49,504 nucleotides of DNA from Bacteroidia bacterium (GCA_030429045.1 JAUIEA010000011.1:1-49504), one strand, 5' to 3'. Positions 25,839 to 35,466 are shown, numbered from the stretch's first letter. Notes: generated by a model not told the origin, from the sequence alone. A program made the numbers and translations.

Positions 25839-27821
25839 ATGAAACACCTTCGGAATGCCCTTTTAGGGCTCCTTTTTCTCGGCCCAATGGTCAGCCTGCA
25901 GGCGCAAAGCCAGGAGGACCCCATTCTCTTCAGTGTCGACAATGATCAGGTTCCCGTCAGTGAATTCGTGTATATCTATACCAAGACGAATGGTCTGAAA
26001 GCTGATTTCGGCAGGCCCTCCCTCTCTGAATACCTGGACTTGTACAAGAAGTTCAAGATGAAAGTACGCAGGGCCAGGGAAATGAAGCTGGATACCATCC
26101 CCTCTCTGAAAAATGAACTGGCCGGATATCGCAAGCAACTGGCGAGTAATTATCTGATCGATAAGGAAGTGACCAACCAATTGATCCAGGAAGCCTATGA
26201 GCGAATCCAGGAAGATGTCCGGGTCAGTCACATTCTGGTCAAGTTGGAGGCCGATGCCAGCCCGGAGGACACGGTCATCGCCCGAAAGAAGATCGTGGAA
26301 GCTAAGAAAGCCCTTGCTGCAGGCAAGTCCTTTCTGGAAGTGGCCCGGATGTACAGTGAAGATGAGTCTACCGCTACCAAAGGCGGTGATCTCGGCTTTT
26401 TCACCGCTCTGTTTCCATCCGGTTTTTATGCCCTTGAAACGGCTGCCTACGAGACACCCAAGGGGGAGGTCAGTGATATCATCCGGACCAAATTGGGTTA
26501 CCACCTGGTCAGGGTCACAGATCGTCGCCCGGCACGCGGAGAGATCGAAGTGGCCCACATCCTGGTCCGCAAGATCAAGGGAGACAATTCTGCAGATGCC
26601 CGCACCAAGATCGACAGCATCTACCATGCCCTGAAGAACGGAGCTGACTTTGATGAACTGGCCAGAGAACTTTCCGAGGACAAGCTCTCTGCAGCCAAGG
26701 GTGGCAACATCGGATTCTTCGGGATAAACCGTTATGAATCTTCTTTTGAAGATGCTGCTTTTGGTCTCTTTGCAGACGGTGACTACACCAAGCCCTTCGA
26801 GACGTCCAGTGGCTATCATATCGTCAAACGGATCAGCAAGCGGGGTATTGACTCAGAAGACCTGGCCAAGCGGCGCCTGGAACCATTGGTCAAGCGGAAT
26901 GAGCGATTCGAGTTGGCCAAGACCAGCATGATCCAGAAGATCAAGTCCGAGATCGGAGTAGAGGAGCAGAATGATGTGTTGATCAAGTACACCCAGATGC
27001 AGAATGATTCGTTTTACACCTTCCTGTGGCGGCCCTCTTCCGGCAAGTTGGGGTCTAAGACCATCCTCAAGCTGGGCAAACACAAGGATGTTTCCGTCGC
27101 GGAATTTGAAGACTTCCTGTTGAAAAATGCCGGCAAACGGGTCAATCAAAAGCGCACCAACGATCTGGTATCGGGAATCCGGGTCTTGTTCGACGAATTC
27201 GTCAAGGATGAGTGCATCAAATTTGAGGAGTCCCAACTGGAAGACAAGTATCCTGATTTTAAAGCATTGATGCGGGAATACGAGGAGGGCATCCTCCTGT
27301 TCGAAGCCACCAAGCGCATCGTCTGGGATCGGGCGGGCCAGGATACGATCGGCCTGGAAGCCTTCTTTGCCAATGAGGTCAAGGACAAATATCAGTGGGG
27401 AGAGCGGGCCCGGGTGACCTACTATTCCCTGAAAAGCAGTGATACTGAATTGCTGGAGGATGTACGGAAATTCGCAGATGGACAGCCCAGTGACAAGGTC
27501 CTCAAGAAATTCAACAAGGGCGATGAGCCGATCCTGAGCGCTCGGGAACTCATCTATGAACACGGTAAAAACCCGGCCGTAGACGAGATGGTCTGGGCCC
27601 CAGGTACGCTTTCCTACAATGAAGAGGATAAGCGATCCAAGGGCTGGAACTTCATGAAGATCGAAGAGATCCTCCCGCCGACGCCAAAAACACTGGATGA
27701 GGCTCGTGGCTATGTGATCGCAGATTATCAGGACAAGCTGGAGAAGGACTGGATCCACGAGTTGAAAGAGCGATATCAGGTGAAAGTCAACCAGCAGGTC
27801 TTTGAATCCCTGATCAAGTGA
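25839..27821 (+). CDS. Periplasmic peptidyl-prolyl isomerase with two parvulin domains
   Basis: 660 aa with signal peptide (MKHLRNALLGLLFLGPMVSLQAQ). After a chaperone-like segment with KKFKMKVRRAREMKLDTIPS, two parvulin domains follow: about 128-232 (VRVSHILVKLEAD, TKGGDLGFF, LGYHLVRVTDRR) and about 235-336 (EVAHILVRKIKG, AKGGNIGFFG, SSGYHIVKRISKR). The remaining 320 residues are a C-terminal chaperone-like region. It belongs to the SurA/PpiD class that keeps outer-membrane proteins soluble in transit. First of three co-transcribed foldase genes; overlaps the next by 4 bases (GTGA). Confidence 0.9.
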   Translation: MKHLRNALLGLLFLGPMVSLQAQSQEDPILFSVDNDQVPVSEFVYIYTKTNGLKADFGRPSLSEYLDLYKKFKMKVRRAREMKLDTIPSLKNELAGYRKQLASNYLIDKEVTNQLIQEAYERIQEDVRVSHILVKLEADASPEDTVIARKKIVEAKKALAAGKSFLEVARMYSEDESTATKGGDLGFFTALFPSGFYALETAAYETPKGEVSDIIRTKLGYHLVRVTDRRPARGEIEVAHILVRKIKGDNSADARTKIDSIYHALKNGADFDELARELSEDKLSAAKGGNIGFFGINRYESSFEDAAFGLFADGDYTKPFETSSGYHIVKRISKRGIDSEDLAKRRLEPLVKRNERFELAKTSMIQKIKSEIGVEEQNDVLIKYTQMQNDSFYTFLWRPSSGKLGSKTILKLGKHKDVSVAEFEDFLLKNAGKRVNQKRTNDLVSGIRVLFDEFVKDECIKFEESQLEDKYPDFKALMREYEEGILLFEATKRIVWDRAGQDTIGLEAFFANEVKDKYQWGERARVTYYSLKSSDTELLEDVRKFADGQPSDKVLKKFNKGDEPILSARELIYEHGKNPAVDEMVWAPGTLSYNEEDKRSKGWNFMKIEEILPPTPKTLDEARGYVIADYQDKLEKDWIHELKERYQVKVNQQVFESLIK

Positions 27822-28687
27822 TCCGCAACCCTGTTCATATCGGGTCTGGATGCCTGGCCCTGGTCTTCCTCATGATCAGTGCCTGCCAGTATACGGAGGA
27901 ACCGGACCGGAGCGAAGATCAACTGCTTGCGGAAGTCTATTCGCGCCAGCTGTACTACAGTGATATGGCCAGCATGATCTATGACGGGGTCACGCCGGAA
28001 GACAGTACACTGATCGTCAATGCCTACGTGGAACGATGGGTCCGGGAGCAACTGCTGATGCAAAAAGCGGAGGAAAACATTCCCAAGGACCTGAATCTGA
28101 ACAAGCTGGTCAATGACTATCGGGAATCGTTGATCCTCAATAATTATGAGCGGCTGCTGATCGAATCCCAACTGGATTCGACCGTGACCTCCCAGCAGCT
28201 CACAGAATTCTATGAGGCCAACAAGGATCAGTATCACCTGGAAAAACCGATCGCGCATATACTCTTTCTTCAGATCAAGGACGATCGGCCCAATCTGGAT
28301 CATGCCCTGAATTGGTGGAATGACCCCGACCCCGAAAATCTGAAGCGCCTGAACCGGTATGCCAAACGGTATGCTGAGAAGGCCATGCTGGCGGACAGTA
28401 CCTGGATCCCTCTGGAAGACGTGGTGCACATGTTACCTCCCGGAGTGATGAGTGAAAGTTCCGCAACGCCAGGCAAGGAAATCCGGTTCAAGGATCAGGA
28501 TGTCAACTACCTGCTGAAGATCAGGGATATTCGATCTACCCTGGAGATCGCCCCCCTGGCCTACATCCGTGATCAGGCGACCCGTGCGATCCTGCACCGG
28601 CGCCAGATCGATCTGATCAATCGGGTCAAGGAGCAGCTTTACGAACTGGAGATTCGTAAAAACAACGTTAAAGTGTATACCCGATAG
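27818..28687 (+). CDS. SurA-N-like periplasmic chaperone lipoprotein
   Basis: 289 aa from a GTG that overlaps the preceding stop. Lipobox-like LMISACQ (Cys23), so probably membrane-anchored by lipid. VNAYVERWVREQLLMQKAEE and LNKLVNDYRESLILNNYERLL resemble the SurA N-terminal chaperone helices. A HILFLQIKDD segment at about 147 resembles the first strand of parvulin, but GGDLG and the other parvulin motifs are missing, so isomerase activity is unlikely. It reads as a chaperone-only paralogue of its two neighbours, the middle gene of the three-foldase operon. Confidence 0.78.
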   Translation: MIRNPVHIGSGCLALVFLMISACQYTEEPDRSEDQLLAEVYSRQLYYSDMASMIYDGVTPEDSTLIVNAYVERWVREQLLMQKAEENIPKDLNLNKLVNDYRESLILNNYERLLIESQLDSTVTSQQLTEFYEANKDQYHLEKPIAHILFLQIKDDRPNLDHALNWWNDPDPENLKRLNRYAKRYAEKAMLADSTWIPLEDVVHMLPPGVMSESSATPGKEIRFKDQDVNYLLKIRDIRSTLEIAPLAYIRDQATRAILHRRQIDLINRVKEQLYELEIRKNNVKVYTR

Positions 28688-28717
28688 GCCCGGAACCCAT
28701 CAGGAACTCGTTTCTTT

Positions 28718-30103
28718 ATGACTATGTCCATTATGTGTAGAATATCCCTTTCGTTTTTCCTCATCCTCGGTTTGGTTGTCACACTCCAGGCCCAGGAAAG
28801 AAAATTGATTGACAAGGTCGCCGGAACGGTCGGGGCCGAGATCATCCTCCTCTCAGATATTGAGTCACAGCTCGCCTATATGCAGGCCCAGAGAGGTGCT
28901 GCACCTCCGAATGCCCGTTGTATGATCCTCGAGAACCTGCTCGGTCAAAACCTGTTGTTACACCAGGCCCGGGTCGATTCGATCCAGATCACAGATGATG
29001 AGGTAGAAGCCCAGATCTCCGCACGGGTGGATCGAATCCTTGCACTGATGAACAATGATCACCAGCAGTTTGAGGATTATTACGGAAAAACGGTGTCAGA
29101 GATCCGGGGCGAGTTTCGCGAACCCATCCAAAACCAGATCCTGATCGACCGCATGCAGAACAAGGTGTTGTCTTCCATCACGATCACTCCAGCAGAAGTC
29201 AGGTCCTTTTTCGAGCGGGTACCCAAGGATAGCCTCCCTTACTTCAATTCGGAGGTGGAAATGGCTGAGATCATCTATTACCCCAAGGTCAATGAAGAAC
29301 AAAAGCAGAATGCCTATCTCCAGATCTCACGCATTAAAAAGTTGATCACGGAGGAGAAAAAGGATTTTGCAGCGGTCGCATCGGAATATTCTGACGATGT
29401 GGGATCTGCCCGGGTTGGTGGCGATTTGGGATGGCAAAAGCGAGGTACGTTCGTGCCCGAGTTTGAGTCCGTTGCCTACAACCTCGAACCTGGTGAGATC
29501 TCTGATATTTTTGAAACCCCATTCGGATACCATATCGTCCAATTGCTGGAGCGACGGGGCAACCTGCTGCATACGCGGCACATCCTGATCACCCCGAAGA
29601 TCGAACAATCCGATCTGGATCTGGCGATCCACGTTCTCGATTCATTGCGCAAGGCCATCTCTGTTGACTCCCTGCTCACCTTCGAAGAAGCCGTAAAGGC
29701 GCATGGGGATGAGAACACTACCAGTTTCAATAATGGTGGACGCATGCTCAACCCGCAATCCGGAAATACCTTCTTTGAGATCGGAGACCTGGATCACCGG
29801 TTGTTCTTCGTCATCGACACCCTGCAGGTGGGCCAGATCAGCGCTCCCATACCCAACCAGGATCCCACCGGCAAGGTCAGTTTTCAAATGATCAAGCTGC
29901 TGTCACGTTCGCGTCCCCACAAGGCCAGTTTGAAAACGGATTACTCCAGGATCAGAGAGGCCGCGCTTGCGGAAAAGAAGAATGCACATCTCGACAAATG
30001 GATCCAGGCACATATCGCCAGGACCTATATCGAGGTAGACCCGGCCTATCATACCTGTCCGTTACTGGACCGATGGATCACCCCTTCCCATCCCCGGCCC
30101 TGA
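28718..30103 (+). CDS. surA: SurA-like periplasmic chaperone/peptidyl-prolyl isomerase
   Basis: 461 aa with signal peptide ending VVTLQAQ. It follows SurA: N-terminal chaperone part (about 28-170: [35 protein letters not shown]), parvulin domain 1 (about 179-282: [36 protein letters not shown]), a second, more divergent parvulin domain (about 283-400, starting [10 protein letters not shown]), and a C-terminal helix. SurA delivers unfolded beta-barrels to the BAM complex. Last gene of the operon. Three ATGs within 15 bases make the exact start uncertain. Confidence 0.9.
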   Translation: MTMSIMCRISLSFFLILGLVVTLQAQERKLIDKVAGTVGAEIILLSDIESQLAYMQAQRGAAPPNARCMILENLLGQNLLLHQARVDSIQITDDEVEAQISARVDRILALMNNDHQQFEDYYGKTVSEIRGEFREPIQNQILIDRMQNKVLSSITITPAEVRSFFERVPKDSLPYFNSEVEMAEIIYYPKVNEEQKQNAYLQISRIKKLITEEKKDFAAVASEYSDDVGSARVGGDLGWQKRGTFVPEFESVAYNLEPGEISDIFETPFGYHIVQLLERRGNLLHTRHILITPKIEQSDLDLAIHVLDSLRKAISVDSLLTFEEAVKAHGDENTTSFNNGGRMLNPQSGNTFFEIGDLDHRLFFVIDTLQVGQISAPIPNQDPTGKVSFQMIKLLSRSRPHKASLKTDYSRIREAALAEKKNAHLDKWIQAHIARTYIEVDPAYHTCPLLDRWITPSHPRP

Positions 30104-30171
30104 TCAGCTGATTGGGTTCGAAAACCGGTTCTTGTCAACCTGAAGGACAGGCTCTGTGCCGGTTTTGCGTA

Positions 30172-30603
30172 TCAGGCGGATTTTACCTGGTAGTCCTTTT
30201 GAAACAAAGGCCAGTTGGACTTCTGACTGAAGTATAAAGCAAACCCGAAGGCGAACAGCCACAAGAAGTTCACATTCCGGGTAATCATGAATGCGATCAG
30301 GGTGACCATGTTGGCCCCTTCACACAGGACCCATCCGAAGAACAGGGGGGCACGGTAGTGGGTAATCTTTTGTTCCACATCCCACTCCTGCCGGATCTGC
30401 GACCGACGATGGCGATACCAGAAAAAAGGCACCGTGGCTGCGACCAGCAGAAACACGATACAGGCGGTGAATAGTGTCTGCCCGCCCACATCCTGTGGGG
30501 GTAATCCCTTCCGATAAACCCACAATGCAGGTATCAACAGGATCAACTGGCTCATGCCCAGGATCAACCAGACAAACTGTAAAACACGGAATTGAGGATG
30601 CAT
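30172..30603 (-). CDS. Small four-helix membrane protein, unknown
   Basis: 143 aa from ATG 30603; a longer in-frame start at 30732 would run back through the terminator at 30615-30656 into the transporter gene and is unlikely. Four hydrophobic stretches (about 9-25, 43-60, 86-105, 110-122) with basic loops (WYRHRRSQIRQEW). I do not recognise the family with certainty; similar short hydrophobic proteins occur widely in Bacteroidota. No motif or neighbour points to a function. Confidence 0.65.
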   Translation of the reverse strand: MHPQFRVLQFVWLILGMSQLILLIPALWVYRKGLPPQDVGGQTLFTACIVFLLVAATVPFFWYRHRRSQIRQEWDVEQKITHYRAPLFFGWVLCEGANMVTLIAFMITRNVNFLWLFAFGFALYFSQKSNWPLFQKDYQVKSA

Positions 30604-30614
30604 GGGGTAAAAAT

Positions 30615-30656
30615 AAGAAAGGCCGGGACCCTTTCGGATCCCGGCCTCATTTTTTA
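30615..30656. terminator. Intrinsic terminator between POT transporter and small membrane gene
   Basis: Inverted repeat AGGCCGGGA ... TCCCGGCCT with a 10-base loop containing CCC/CGG pairing. T-rich sequence follows on the minus strand and TTTTTT on the plus strand. It lies 13-54 bp after the transporter stop (30669). Confidence 0.8.
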
Positions 30657-30668
30657 TACTGTCAAGCC

Positions 30669-32606
30669 TTATCTCAAGCCATGCATCCATCTGGTGACCA
30701 TTGGTCCCAGGATGAATAACAACAGGCCACAACCCATGGCAAAGAAGCCCAGTAGCCGGAAGACACCCAGACTCAGACTCAGCGAATCTCCTTTCAGGCA
30801 GGAGATCACTTCACCCGTTGAACTCTTTTCCACCGCCTCGGCAACAGCTGCCTTTGGCATGACGGTCACACCTTGGGCAAGGGAGGCATCCTTGGTCAGT
30901 ACAGAGACCAGAGACTTGTTCATCTCCTTTTCCCGGAGAGCCTCGATCTTCATACCATCCGCCTTTTCCTTGATCTCCTGGATCTGCAGTTGAGCGACAT
31001 AGTAAGGTGTCGGAGAACTGGCATTCAGTTCTGCGACAAACTCATCGCTGATCAGTGCTTGCTCCAGGGACAGATCCCCCAGAAAATCCGGCTTTTGCAT
31101 CGCCAATTCCAGAACATCGTCCGCAAAACATCCACGGAAGCTTTCGCCTTGCACGATCTCCAGCTCATTCACAGCCGTGAAATTGGCAATGTGCTTACCG
31201 GCCTGGTGCGCAATGGAAGATGACAGGAACCAGATCCCCATCAGGAATCCAACGATCTGAGAAGGTGCCAGTTTGGTCACCAGGGACAATCCGACCGGGG
31301 AAAGGGTCAATTCACCAAGCGTGTGCAACAGGTACAGGGTAATCAGGAAGATGGCCGGAACCATCCCGCCGATAGCACTTCCCTTTCCGAGGGTCAGTAC
31401 CAGGAATCCCAACCCGAGCAGGAGCAGACCGATCCCGAATTTATATGGTGCAGCAGGCTCTTTTCCCGAATTGGACAGTTTGATCCACATCCAGGAATAG
31501 ATCGGGGCAAAAATCATGATAAACAGCGGGTTTACTGCCTGGAAAAAGGTGGTGGTCAACTCCGCTCCCATGATGTTCTTGTTCACGTTTCGATCCGTGA
31601 ACAGGTTCAGTGCGGACCCGGCCAGTTCGAAGAAGGTCCAGAATACCGTAGTGAACAGCAACAACAACAGGATCACCCAGATCCGCTGCTGTTGTTCCCG
31701 GTTGTACTTTCCGGAGAGCACCAGCAAATAGATGATCACACCCCCGCCGATTATGGCCAGGACATAATCCACGACATCATCATTCCTGATCAGAAGCCAG
31801 GAGATACCCACCAGCAGGATGGTGGCCAGATAGGGCATGATCTTGCCATTGATGCCTGCAAAACCGGCTGATCTGTGATCTTCCGGAATAAGACCGATCG
31901 GGCGATAGGTATCCATTTGATTGCCATCCTCATCGACATCGGTCATCAGCCATCCGGCCTTTTGTGCCCAGATCATGATCAGCAAGCCGAGGACCATTCC
32001 GATACCGGCTGTGAGAAAGCCATATTTCCACCCTTCGATCTCCCCGATCGCACCGCAAGTCAGCGGTGTCAGGAAGGCACCGATATTGATCCCCATGTAG
32101 AAGATGGTGAACGCACCGTCCCTGCGGCCATCTCCCGTTCTGTAGAACTTGCCGATCATCGAGGAGATGTTCGGTTTGAAGAAGCCGTTACCGACGACCA
32201 GGAGAGCCAAACCGATGAAGAAGGTGACCTGGTCATCCAGAAAGAGGGTGAACTGACCCAATGCCATCAGGATGGAACCCCAGATGATGGCATTTCGGAA
32301 ACCCATCATCTTGTCGGCGAAGTAACCACCCAGGATCGGGGTGAGGTATACCAATGCGCCATACGCTGCGTAGATGCCAAATGCTTTCTCGTCTTCATAG
32401 CCAAACCCACCATTCAACAAGGTGGAGGTCATGTAGAGCACGAGAATGGCACGCATGCCATAGTAGCTGAAACGCTCCCAGAGCTCAACCATGAACATGG
32501 CAAACAAAGCCTTGGGATGGACCTTCCGATTGGAAAATATGACGAAGGCCACCCAGGCCGCCACGGCCACCCAGGAGATTAACATGAGTTTATACGCAGG
32601 ATGCAT
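30669..32606 (-). CDS. Proton-coupled di/tripeptide transporter (POT/PTR2 family) with large C-terminal insertion
   Basis: 645 aa, versus about 450-500 for typical bacterial POT proteins. The ExxERFxYYG proton-coupling motif is intact (ELWERFSYYG, 41-50), and the PTR2 signature FYMGINIGAFLTPL is at 169-182. About 13 transmembrane helices precede residue 475. Residues about 478-610 are a non-membrane segment of some 130 residues (rich in charged helices: LQIQEIKEKADGMKIEALRE) before one last helix (VFRLLGFFAMGCGLLLFIL). The MHPAYK start is the first ATG, and a TATATTTG promoter lies 40 bases upstream. Imports small peptides as carbon and nitrogen source. The insertion has no recognised domain. 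Confidence 0.9.
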   Translation of the reverse strand: MHPAYKLMLISWVAVAAWVAFVIFSNRKVHPKALFAMFMVELWERFSYYGMRAILVLYMTSTLLNGGFGYEDEKAFGIYAAYGALVYLTPILGGYFADKMMGFRNAIIWGSILMALGQFTLFLDDQVTFFIGLALLVVGNGFFKPNISSMIGKFYRTGDGRRDGAFTIFYMGINIGAFLTPLTCGAIGEIEGWKYGFLTAGIGMVLGLLIMIWAQKAGWLMTDVDEDGNQMDTYRPIGLIPEDHRSAGFAGINGKIMPYLATILLVGISWLLIRNDDVVDYVLAIIGGGVIIYLLVLSGKYNREQQQRIWVILLLLLFTTVFWTFFELAGSALNLFTDRNVNKNIMGAELTTTFFQAVNPLFIMIFAPIYSWMWIKLSNSGKEPAAPYKFGIGLLLLGLGFLVLTLGKGSAIGGMVPAIFLITLYLLHTLGELTLSPVGLSLVTKLAPSQIVGFLMGIWFLSSSIAHQAGKHIANFTAVNELEIVQGESFRGCFADDVLELAMQKPDFLGDLSLEQALISDEFVAELNASSPTPYYVAQLQIQEIKEKADGMKIEALREKEMNKSLVSVLTKDASLAQGVTVMPKAAVAEAVEKSSTGEVISCLKGDSLSLSLGVFRLLGFFAMGCGLLLFILGPMVTRWMHGLR

Positions 32607-32646
32607 AGTGCAGAATAGTTAGATGATTTGGTGAATAGATTACTAC

Positions 32647-32654
32647 CAAATATA
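32647..32654 (-). promoter_or_regulatory. Bacteroidota -7 promoter element (TATATTTG)
   Basis: TAnnTTTG match 40 bases upstream of the POT transporter ATG. Confidence 0.55.
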
Positions 32655-32732
32655 TCGCTTTTCTTTGTTCGGCCACCCTATTCCGCAAAGTGGGTCGAAA
32701 GAGGGCTTCCCACACCTGCGCGAAACGGCTCT

Positions 32733-33023
32733 TCAGTCCCCGATACCACCGGTCAGATTGAGGAGATCGAGGTGGGGAAACTGGTTGTGTAGTCGTTGAA
32801 TGGCGATCTGGCTGCGAATGCCTTTCCGGCAATACAGGACGACAGGGCGATGCGGATCGAGCTCGTTCACACGCCGTAGGATCTCACCCAGGGGAATGTG
32901 GATGCCCCCGATATGGTGGCGGACCCGTTCCTCTTCTTCACGGACATCGATCAGCTGGAAAGGAATTTGTTCTTCCTTCCAGGTATCCAGAGTCTGCTGA
33001 TCAATTGATCCTGTCGGCGGCAT
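32733..33023 (-). CDS. Rhodanese-like domain protein
   Basis: 96 aa single rhodanese domain. The start at 33023 (MPPTGSIDQQ) avoids overlap with the DUF4230 gene that ends at 33050. Catalytic Cys65 sits in VVLYCRKGIRSQIA, a standard persulfide loop, and QLIDVREEEERVRHHIGGIHIPLGEI is the classic N-terminal motif. The C-terminus stops at LLNLTGGIGD, a few residues shorter than usual GlpE-type domains, which commonly continue with a further 4-10 residues after GGI. Sulfurtransferase or sensor role. Last gene of a leftward cluster. Confidence 0.85.
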   Translation of the reverse strand: MPPTGSIDQQTLDTWKEEQIPFQLIDVREEEERVRHHIGGIHIPLGEILRRVNELDPHRPVVLYCRKGIRSQIAIQRLHNQFPHLDLLNLTGGIGD

Positions 33024-33049
33024 CGGGCAAGATACTTCTCCGGAAGCGA

Positions 33050-33649
33050 TCAGGGAAGATCCTTGAGATGCAATTGATCGCGATATCGCAGTTGCCATCC
33101 CGATCGGTCTGCCAGGGCACGCAAGGTTTTGAAGAAGAGATCTGCGCGCTGGTCCGCCTGGCGGAACAGGTCACTTTCCAGCACCTTCTGCCGGAGTTTT
33201 GTTCGAATGTCCGTCTCCATTCGATTGATATCCGAGGCCTGAAACGTGTTAAATGTGCCGGCGTCCAGATCGTAATAATCCAGATCAATCTCCAATGCCA
33301 GGATTTTCGGAGATGGCAACGAACTGAATATGAACATCCTGTCTGCTTCTCTGATCTCCACTTCAATATTGTCCAGATCAAATCCGACCAGAGCCCTTGC
33401 CCTGGCACGGATCAGGGCTTTCTTACGCAAGGGGGAGATATCATACCCCCAGTAGTCCTCATACTTGTAGATCTCCAGAAAGTCTCCTTCATTGGTCACC
33501 AGCTTGGCTACATCCCGATACTGTTCCAGCAGGACGTCCGAATCGGTTTCGATCTGAGTTTTCATGGCTCGTTGGCCATACCACCATCCGAGTAGGAGCA
33601 TGGCCATCAGGACCAACAGGCCGAGGAACAGATTTCGAAGAGAACGCAT
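33050..33649 (-). CDS. DUF4230 family membrane-anchored protein
   Basis: 199 aa. N-terminal transmembrane helix (about 6-24, LFLGLLVLMAMLLLGWWYG), then a soluble domain with YKYEDYWGYDISPLRKKALI, the GFDL and PKILALEIDLDYYDLDAGTF segments and a basic C-terminus. This matches DUF4230 by memory. Probably one membrane pass with the domain outside the cytoplasm. Function unknown. It lies 7 bp downstream of the DUF3108 gene and is almost certainly co-transcribed with it. Confidence 0.8.
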   Translation of the reverse strand: MRSLRNLFLGLLVLMAMLLLGWWYGQRAMKTQIETDSDVLLEQYRDVAKLVTNEGDFLEIYKYEDYWGYDISPLRKKALIRARARALVGFDLDNIEVEIREADRMFIFSSLPSPKILALEIDLDYYDLDAGTFNTFQASDINRMETDIRTKLRQKVLESDLFRQADQRADLFFKTLRALADRSGWQLRYRDQLHLKDLP

Positions 33650-33656
33650 AAGCAGA

Positions 33657-34523
33657 TCAGTTGTGAATACGAGAGGTGACCGGATAGCGCAGCCCCTTGT
33701 AACTCTTCAGGACCGCCTTGACCGAACCGACTGATACAGGTGACTCGATCAGCAGGGGCAGGTGGTTCTGGTCGTCGGTTGCATAAATTTTCATTTCATT
33801 CCCCTTCTCGAAGACATGTCCGGGTATGGTTTGGGGAATAAAGCTCAATGCTTTGAATTCACCTTGTCCCCGTACTTCCAACTGGTGCACTTTTCCGCCA
33901 TATTCCACAGTCAGGGGATATTCTTCCCGATCCAGAAAGACCCGAACCGGAAAGGTGAATCCCTTGTTTCGCCCTTCAAAGTTTTGATTCCGGGTATAGT
34001 AGATCGAGGACAGGATGTCATGCGCACATCCGGTCAGATTGAACTTTCGCACTTCCAGAGGGTGCTTGCCCCTCTTGCGACGGGATGTCACCTCATGTGA
34101 TGTCGGAGAATAGGTCACTTCTTCATGCAGGGAATAGCCTCCTTCCTTCACGTCCCTGATCGTATGGATCGGCTGAAGAGTCTGTTTGTCCACGATGGCT
34201 TCATAATAGTCCCGGACTTTAAAGAACCATTCGTAACTCGAATATGTCCTTCCTTTTGCGGACAACTTGTAGGTACTTCCCTGGTCCTCCACCTTGAATG
34301 TGACTTCCCCGGCGGACAGCCAGACGAAGTTCCAGTTATAATAGATCTTGTAGACCACCTCTTCACCCCCGATGAAGGCCACATTTTCTGTCGCACAAAG
34401 GTCAAATCCTTTGACATCCGGAGTATCGGCCTGCCCGAATGCCTGGCCATTCGGATGGATGGGCATGAACAACAGGAATCCCAGCAACAGGATATTAGTG
34501 CATATGGTATGAAGTGCGAGCAT
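33657..34523 (-). CDS. DUF3108 family periplasmic protein
   Basis: 288 aa from ATG 34523, which gives a hydrophobic signal segment (ALHTICTNILLLGFLLFM) and overlaps the upstream gene by 29 bp; a start at 34568 would overlap more. The mature part is beta-rich (EEVVYKIYYNWNFVWLSAGE, STYKLSAKGRTYSSYEWFFK, HPLEVRKFNLTGCAHDILSS, KIYATDDQNHLPLLIESPVS), a lipid-binding-like barrel of the DUF3108 type. The neighbouring flippase-like gene hints at a role in envelope lipid handling, but that is inference only. Confidence 0.82.
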   Translation of the reverse strand: MLALHTICTNILLLGFLLFMPIHPNGQAFGQADTPDVKGFDLCATENVAFIGGEEVVYKIYYNWNFVWLSAGEVTFKVEDQGSTYKLSAKGRTYSSYEWFFKVRDYYEAIVDKQTLQPIHTIRDVKEGGYSLHEEVTYSPTSHEVTSRRKRGKHPLEVRKFNLTGCAHDILSSIYYTRNQNFEGRNKGFTFPVRVFLDREEYPLTVEYGGKVHQLEVRGQGEFKALSFIPQTIPGHVFEKGNEMKIYATDDQNHLPLLIESPVSVGSVKAVLKSYKGLRYPVTSRIHN

Positions 34524-35466
34524 GAGGCAGGTGTTTATAGAGGTTTTTTCTGAAGAGAAGGGCAGCACCGAACAATCCGGGGATCAGTAAATTGATCAGC
34601 CACAAGAGCAGGGATGCTGCAGCCGCCTGGACGGGTTGCATCACCATGACACCACCCAGCAGAACGGCTAACTGGATCCGAGTCATCCATCCAAGCGCCG
34701 GAGGTAAGGGTAATATAGTCTGGAGAAAGAAGATGGTAAAAACGAATATGAAAAGATGACCGATATTCTGATCCAAACCAACAAAATACAAGAGCAATAC
34801 AAACTGAAAGCAATAGGTAACATACCGTAATAACGCCCAACCCCCTGCTGTCGTTACAGCTGCAGTTCCTAAAATATTCCTAAAATGCTCGATGGTCCTT
34901 TGAAAAAAACGTCTCAGCGTCGGGTTCATTCTGACGATCAGAATGCCCGCAACCAGGCAGGACACAGTGATGATCACTGACCTCCATGACAATTGGACCA
35001 GGTCCCTGACGGCCCCCATGTGATCGGAAAACAAGACCACACTCCCGCCGATCAGGGCGATCCAGATGGCCTGGATCACACTACCTGCCATCGTAGCACT
35101 GACCACTTTGGGGCGCTGATCTGCTGGAAAGAACAACATCCTTCCGGCAAATTCGCCCATCCGATTGGGCAGGAACATAGAGGCGGTAATGCCGGCCAGA
35201 ACGCTCTGGCAAGTGGCCTTTCGGGGAACTGTTCCTGCATCGCCCAACAAGGCATGAAACTTCATCATTTCCAGGCCCCAGTTCACCGGGACCAGTAGTA
35301 CGGCGACCATCAGAAAGGCCCATGAGAATGACCAGCTCTCCGATCCAACCGGCCAGTGATCTGTGTTCATCCGATCACGGATCATGACAAAAAAACCCAG
35401 CGATAGCATCACAAACAAGCCTGCCTGCACGAATTTCATCCAAGAAGAAGGAAGGACACGATCCAT
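34495..35466 (-). CDS. Flippase/lysylphosphatidylglycerol-synthase-TM-like membrane protein (UPF0104 type)
   Basis: 323 aa, about eight to nine transmembrane helices. NWGLEMMKFHALL near the start, GITASMFLPNRMGEFAGRML and LPLPPALGWMTRIQLAVLLG resemble the LPG_synthase_TM/UPF0104 family of integral membrane proteins, some of which move lipids. Start: ATG 35466 rather than 35508, since the longer form would overlap ruvC, which runs the other way from 35496. It leads the leftward unit flippase-DUF3108-DUF4230-rhodanese. Confidence 0.78.
   Translation of the reverse strand: MDRVLPSSWMKFVQAGLFVMLSLGFFVMIRDRMNTDHWPVGSESWSFSWAFLMVAVLLVPVNWGLEMMKFHALLGDAGTVPRKATCQSVLAGITASMFLPNRMGEFAGRMLFFPADQRPKVVSATMAGSVIQAIWIALIGGSVVLFSDHMGAVRDLVQLSWRSVIITVSCLVAGILIVRMNPTLRRFFQRTIEHFRNILGTAAVTTAGGWALLRYVTYCFQFVLLLYFVGLDQNIGHLFIFVFTIFFLQTILPLPPALGWMTRIQLAVLLGGVMVMQPVQAAAASLLLWLINLLIPGLFGAALLFRKNLYKHLPHARTSYHMH

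Noticed and set aside
30121-30166. AAAACCGG ... CCGGTTTT inverted repeat after surA
   Set aside because: Only 8 bp of stem with a 30-base gap; too weak to call a terminator, although the position would suit one.
32733-32760. Possible frameshift at the rhodanese C-terminus (ends GGIGD)
   Set aside because: The alternative frame gives no convincing rhodanese tail; the catalytic loop and fold are complete.
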